DNA of 64,000 nt, taken from assembly GCF_024730565.1 (NCBI RefSeq), contig NZ_CP077725.1:62001-126000 (forward strand). Direction: 5' to 3'. Under the pieces are notes generated by a model, which was not told the origin of the DNA, searched no databases, and saw only the letters and a list, made by a program, of their open reading frames with translations. Positions 61,832-64,000 of the stretch are shown here, piece after piece. The position numbers were made by a program, and so were the translations under genes. How positions within the stretch are numbered: position 1 is the first letter of the stretch; every line of letters begins with the position of its first letter. The DNA comes from Clostridium sp. CM027. Its GTDB lineage: Bacteria > Bacillota > Clostridia > Clostridiales > Clostridiaceae.

Positions 61832-62692
61832 TTGATAAGAATAAGTAAGTTATTTATACCGTATATTATTTTGTTAATAATATTAGGATTTAAAGGAGAA
61901 TTAGTAATAGCTTTTGCTTTTGTATTCATCCATGAGATGATGCATTATTTAACTGCTAGAATTTTAGGATTTTCAGGCTTTGATATCGAAATTCTTCCTG
62001 TAGGAGCCGTACTTAAGGTGAAAGATTTAGATGAAGCAAGTGCTAAAGAGGATTTAATAATTTCTTTATCGGGTCCCTTATTAAACTTATTATTAGCAGT
62101 TATTTTTTATATTTTATTTATATTATTTAATAGACCTTATTTGCATTTAATTTATAAAAGCAATTTAGCTTTAGGCATTTTTAATCTTATACCAGCCTTT
62201 CCACTGGATGGAGGAAGGGTGCTTAGGGATATACTTAATATTAAGACTATATATAGAAGGGCAAATGAAATTTCTATTAGGGTTAGTATGATTCTTGGAA
62301 GTATTTTCATGTTTATATATTTTGTAAGTGTAGCAGCAAATAAAAGCAACTTTAATTTAGGCTTAATTTCTATATTTATTTTAATATCTTCGATTAAAGA
62401 AAAGGAAAGGATAGTATATTTGATTATGGGTTATATTATTAGGAAGAAACATAGATTTATAAAGAGAGGATATGTAGAGAATAAAAGTATATCTGTTTTT
62501 TGTGAAAAAAATTTATTATCGGTACTAGGAATAATTGATAAGAATAAGTACAATTTGTTTACAATACTAGATGAAAATATGACATTGCTAGATACGTTGT
62601 ATGAAGAAGAAATAATTGAGGCAATAAAAGCCTATGGTAATATAAGCCTAAGTGAGTACATTGACATTAAAAAATTAAAAAATAATGTATAA
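61832..62692 (+). CDS. spoIVFB: M50 site-2 protease, SpoIVFB-like
   Basis: An intramembrane zinc protease; SpoIVFB processes pro-sigmaK in the mother cell of sporulating Firmicutes. The 286-residue product has HEMMH (34-38) in helix 2, the third metal ligand Asp126 in NLIPAFPLDGGR, about six membrane helices, and a C-terminal CBS-like cytoplasmic region. It starts at TTG after GGGGGATTAA. The usual regulator SpoIVFA upstream looks truncated here (see 61274-61660), which could unbalance control of the protease. Family call firm; the sigmaK role rests on context. Confidence 0.88.
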   Translation: MIRISKLFIPYIILLIILGFKGELVIAFAFVFIHEMMHYLTARILGFSGFDIEILPVGAVLKVKDLDEASAKEDLIISLSGPLLNLLLAVIFYILFILFNRPYLHLIYKSNLALGIFNLIPAFPLDGGRVLRDILNIKTIYRRANEISIRVSMILGSIFMFIYFVSVAANKSNFNLGLISIFILISSIKEKERIVYLIMGYIIRKKHRFIKRGYVENKSISVFCEKNLLSVLGIIDKNKYNLFTILDENMTLLDTLYEEEIIEAIKAYGNISLSEYIDIKKLKNNV

Positions 62693-62696
62693 TAAG

Positions 62697-62756
62697 ATAT
62701 CTTAAAGTAAAACAAAGCCTATTAAAGGTTGGGTGTTTTACTTTAAGATATTTTTC
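62697..62756 (+). terminator. Terminator after the M50 protease gene
   Basis: A perfect 18-base stem (62697-62714 with 62734-62751) around a 19-base loop, followed by TTTTTC. Confidence 0.88.
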
Positions 62757-62865
62757 ATTTTGAGATTTAACGCTCATGTGTTAGAATAAAATAATGTAAT
62801 GTGTCTATGGCAGATACAAAGGATAACTATTATCTAGCCTAGAGAAAAAACGAGGAGTGATTTCT

Positions 62866-64000
62866 ATGAATAAAATTTCAGATGATATCTTATTTAAGGT
62901 CGAAAAGCCTGCTAGATACATAGGTGGAGAACTTAATTGTTGTTATAAAGATTTAGAAAAAATTGATATAAGATTTGCTTTTTGCTTTCCTGATGTGTAT
63001 GAAGTGGGAATGTCACATTTAGGTAGTAGAATACTTTATCATGTATTAAACGAAAGAAGCGACACTTATTGCGAAAGAGCGTTTGCTCCTTGGCCAGATA
63101 TGGAAAAACAAATGAGAGAAAATAATATTTCTTTGTATGCTCTTGAGAGCAAAGATTCTTTAAAGGAATTTGATATTTTAGGGTTTACTCTGCAATATGA
63201 GATGAGCTACACTAATATACTCAACATGTTAGATATGTCGGGTATTACTATAAGAGCTTCAGAGAGAGGTGAAGATGAACCCATAGTTATGGCTGGGGGA
63301 CCATGTGCTTATAATCCTGAACCTCTTCACGATATAGTGGATTTCTTTGAGATTGGCGAAGGCGAAGAAATAATGAATGATGTGTTAGATATTTACAAAA
63401 AGTACAAAGGTCGTAAAAAAGAATTCCTAAGAGAAATATCTAAGATAAGAGGAATATATGTGCCTTCCTTATATGAGGTGTCCTATAATGAAGATAACAC
63501 TATCAAGGAATTTAAGCCTAAATATGATGATGTTCCTAAAATCGTTAAGAAAAGATTCGTAACAGATCTTAATGAAGTTGCTTTTCCAGATAAAATCGTA
63601 GTTCCGTATACTGAAATAGTACATGATAGGGTAATACTCGAGACATTTAGGGGATGCACTAATGGATGTAGATTTTGCCAAGCGGGCATGATATATAGAC
63701 CAGTTAGAGAAAAGAGTACAGCTAACATTATCGATGCTGCAGATAAATTATTAAAGAGCACAGGGTATAGAGAAATATCTTTAAGTTCTTTAAGCATATG
63801 TGATTATTCAGATATACGAAACCTTATAACGACGCTAATTGAAAAACATAAGGAAGACCACGTGAGTGTATCTCTGCCTTCAATTAGGATAAATTCTTTC
63901 TCTGTAGATTTAATTAAGGAAATACAAAAGGTTAAAAAAACTGGTATAACTTTTGCACCGGAAGCTGGAACCCAAAGAATGCGCGACATTATAAATAAGG
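62866..64000 (+). CDS. B12-binding-type radical SAM protein (TIGR03960-like), cut by the window end
   Basis: An open frame from ATG 62866 (after GAGGAGTGA) runs to the window edge with no stop, over 378 codons. The N-terminal part (RFAFCFPDVYEVGMSHLGSR, MAGGPCAYNPEPLHD, EIGEGEE) resembles a cobalamin-binding fold. At about residue 265 comes the radical SAM motif CTNGCRFCQAG, followed by PAEAGTQRMR-like sequence (here FAPEAGTQRMR). This matches the YgiQ-like/TIGR03960 radical SAM family that follows the SpoIVF region in clostridia, usually with a DUF2344 protein and rng/rplU downstream. Its substrate is unknown; the C-terminus lies outside the window. Confidence 0.88.
   Translation, partial: MNKISDDILFKVEKPARYIGGELNCCYKDLEKIDIRFAFCFPDVYEVGMSHLGSRILYHVLNERSDTYCERAFAPWPDMEKQMRENNISLYALESKDSLKEFDILGFTLQYEMSYTNILNMLDMSGITIRASERGEDEPIVMAGGPCAYNPEPLHDIVDFFEIGEGEEIMNDVLDIYKKYKGRKKEFLREISKIRGIYVPSLYEVSYNEDNTIKEFKPKYDDVPKIVKKRFVTDLNEVAFPDKIVVPYTEIVHDRVILETFRGCTNGCRFCQAGMIYRPVREKSTANIIDAADKLLKSTGYREISLSSLSICDYSDIRNLITTLIEKHKEDHVSVSLPSIRINSFSVDLIKEIQKVKKTGITFAPEAGTQRMRDIINK

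Overview
The window is low-GC, gene-dense DNA from an anaerobic, spore-forming Firmicute, most likely Clostridium sensu stricto. The grounds are strong AGGAGG-type ribosome binding sites, frequent TTG/GTG starts, a V-type ATPase, a flavodiiron protein, sporulation genes (a Spo0E-like phosphatase and a SpoIVFB-like protease) and the clostridial order radC-mreBCD-PBP2-minCDE-rodA-mgsA-(SpoIVFA-like)-spoIVFB-radical SAM. I cannot fix the species from sequence alone.

Layout. 1-5.6 kb: V-type ATPase genes E, C, F, A, B, D. 5.7-13.7 kb: peptide deformylase, an SDR-type sugar-nucleotide reductase, a flavodiiron O2/NO reductase behind a PerR-like box, a Spo0E-like protein, a DUF896 protein, HPr kinase, an M18 aminopeptidase, a PHP-domain protein, and a large structured non-coding stretch (12.4-12.9 kb). 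14.0-19.1 kb: ABC ATPase, FtsX-type permease, response regulator and sensor kinase. 19.2-25.0 kb: folate genes (pabA, pabB, pabC, an HD-domain gene, folP, a folB-folK fusion) interrupted by a decayed IS605-type tnpB. 25.0-27.0 kb: lipoprotein, a dispersed repeat, a possible small protein, and a LysR regulator.

27.4-39.3 kb is the most unusual part. Divergently from the LysR gene runs hdrB-hdrC-hdrA-flxD-flxC-flxB-flxA, then a soluble fumarate-reductase-like iron-sulfur protein and flavoprotein, NAD-type malic enzyme and two-subunit fumarase. Together these suggest a cytoplasmic route pyruvate/malate to fumarate to succinate. In it, NADH electrons would enter through FlxABCD, split at the HdrA flavin, and go partly to ferredoxin and partly through HdrBC to a fumarate reductase with no membrane anchor. 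The LysR-hdrB intergenic region is an imperfect tandem duplication, and the hdrB Shine-Dalgarno is separated from its start codon by a perfect hairpin.

39.5-64.0 kb: tRNA-Leu(CAA), a 1306-residue double 5'-nucleotidase surface protein, polA-coaE-lytic transglycosylase, tRNA-Leu(AAG), small and Met-rich proteins of unknown role, a GNAT, a SPOR-domain protein, DUF4321, maf, radC, the rod-shape and division-site cluster mreBCD-PBP2-minCDE-rodA, mgsA, a probably truncated SpoIVFA-like protein, SpoIVFB-like protease, and a radical SAM gene cut by the window end. A dispersed repeat of about 145 bp occurs twice in full (25.5 and 61.7 kb) and once with its middle missing (48.0 kb). No CRISPR array, rRNA gene, intact transposase or prophage was seen.
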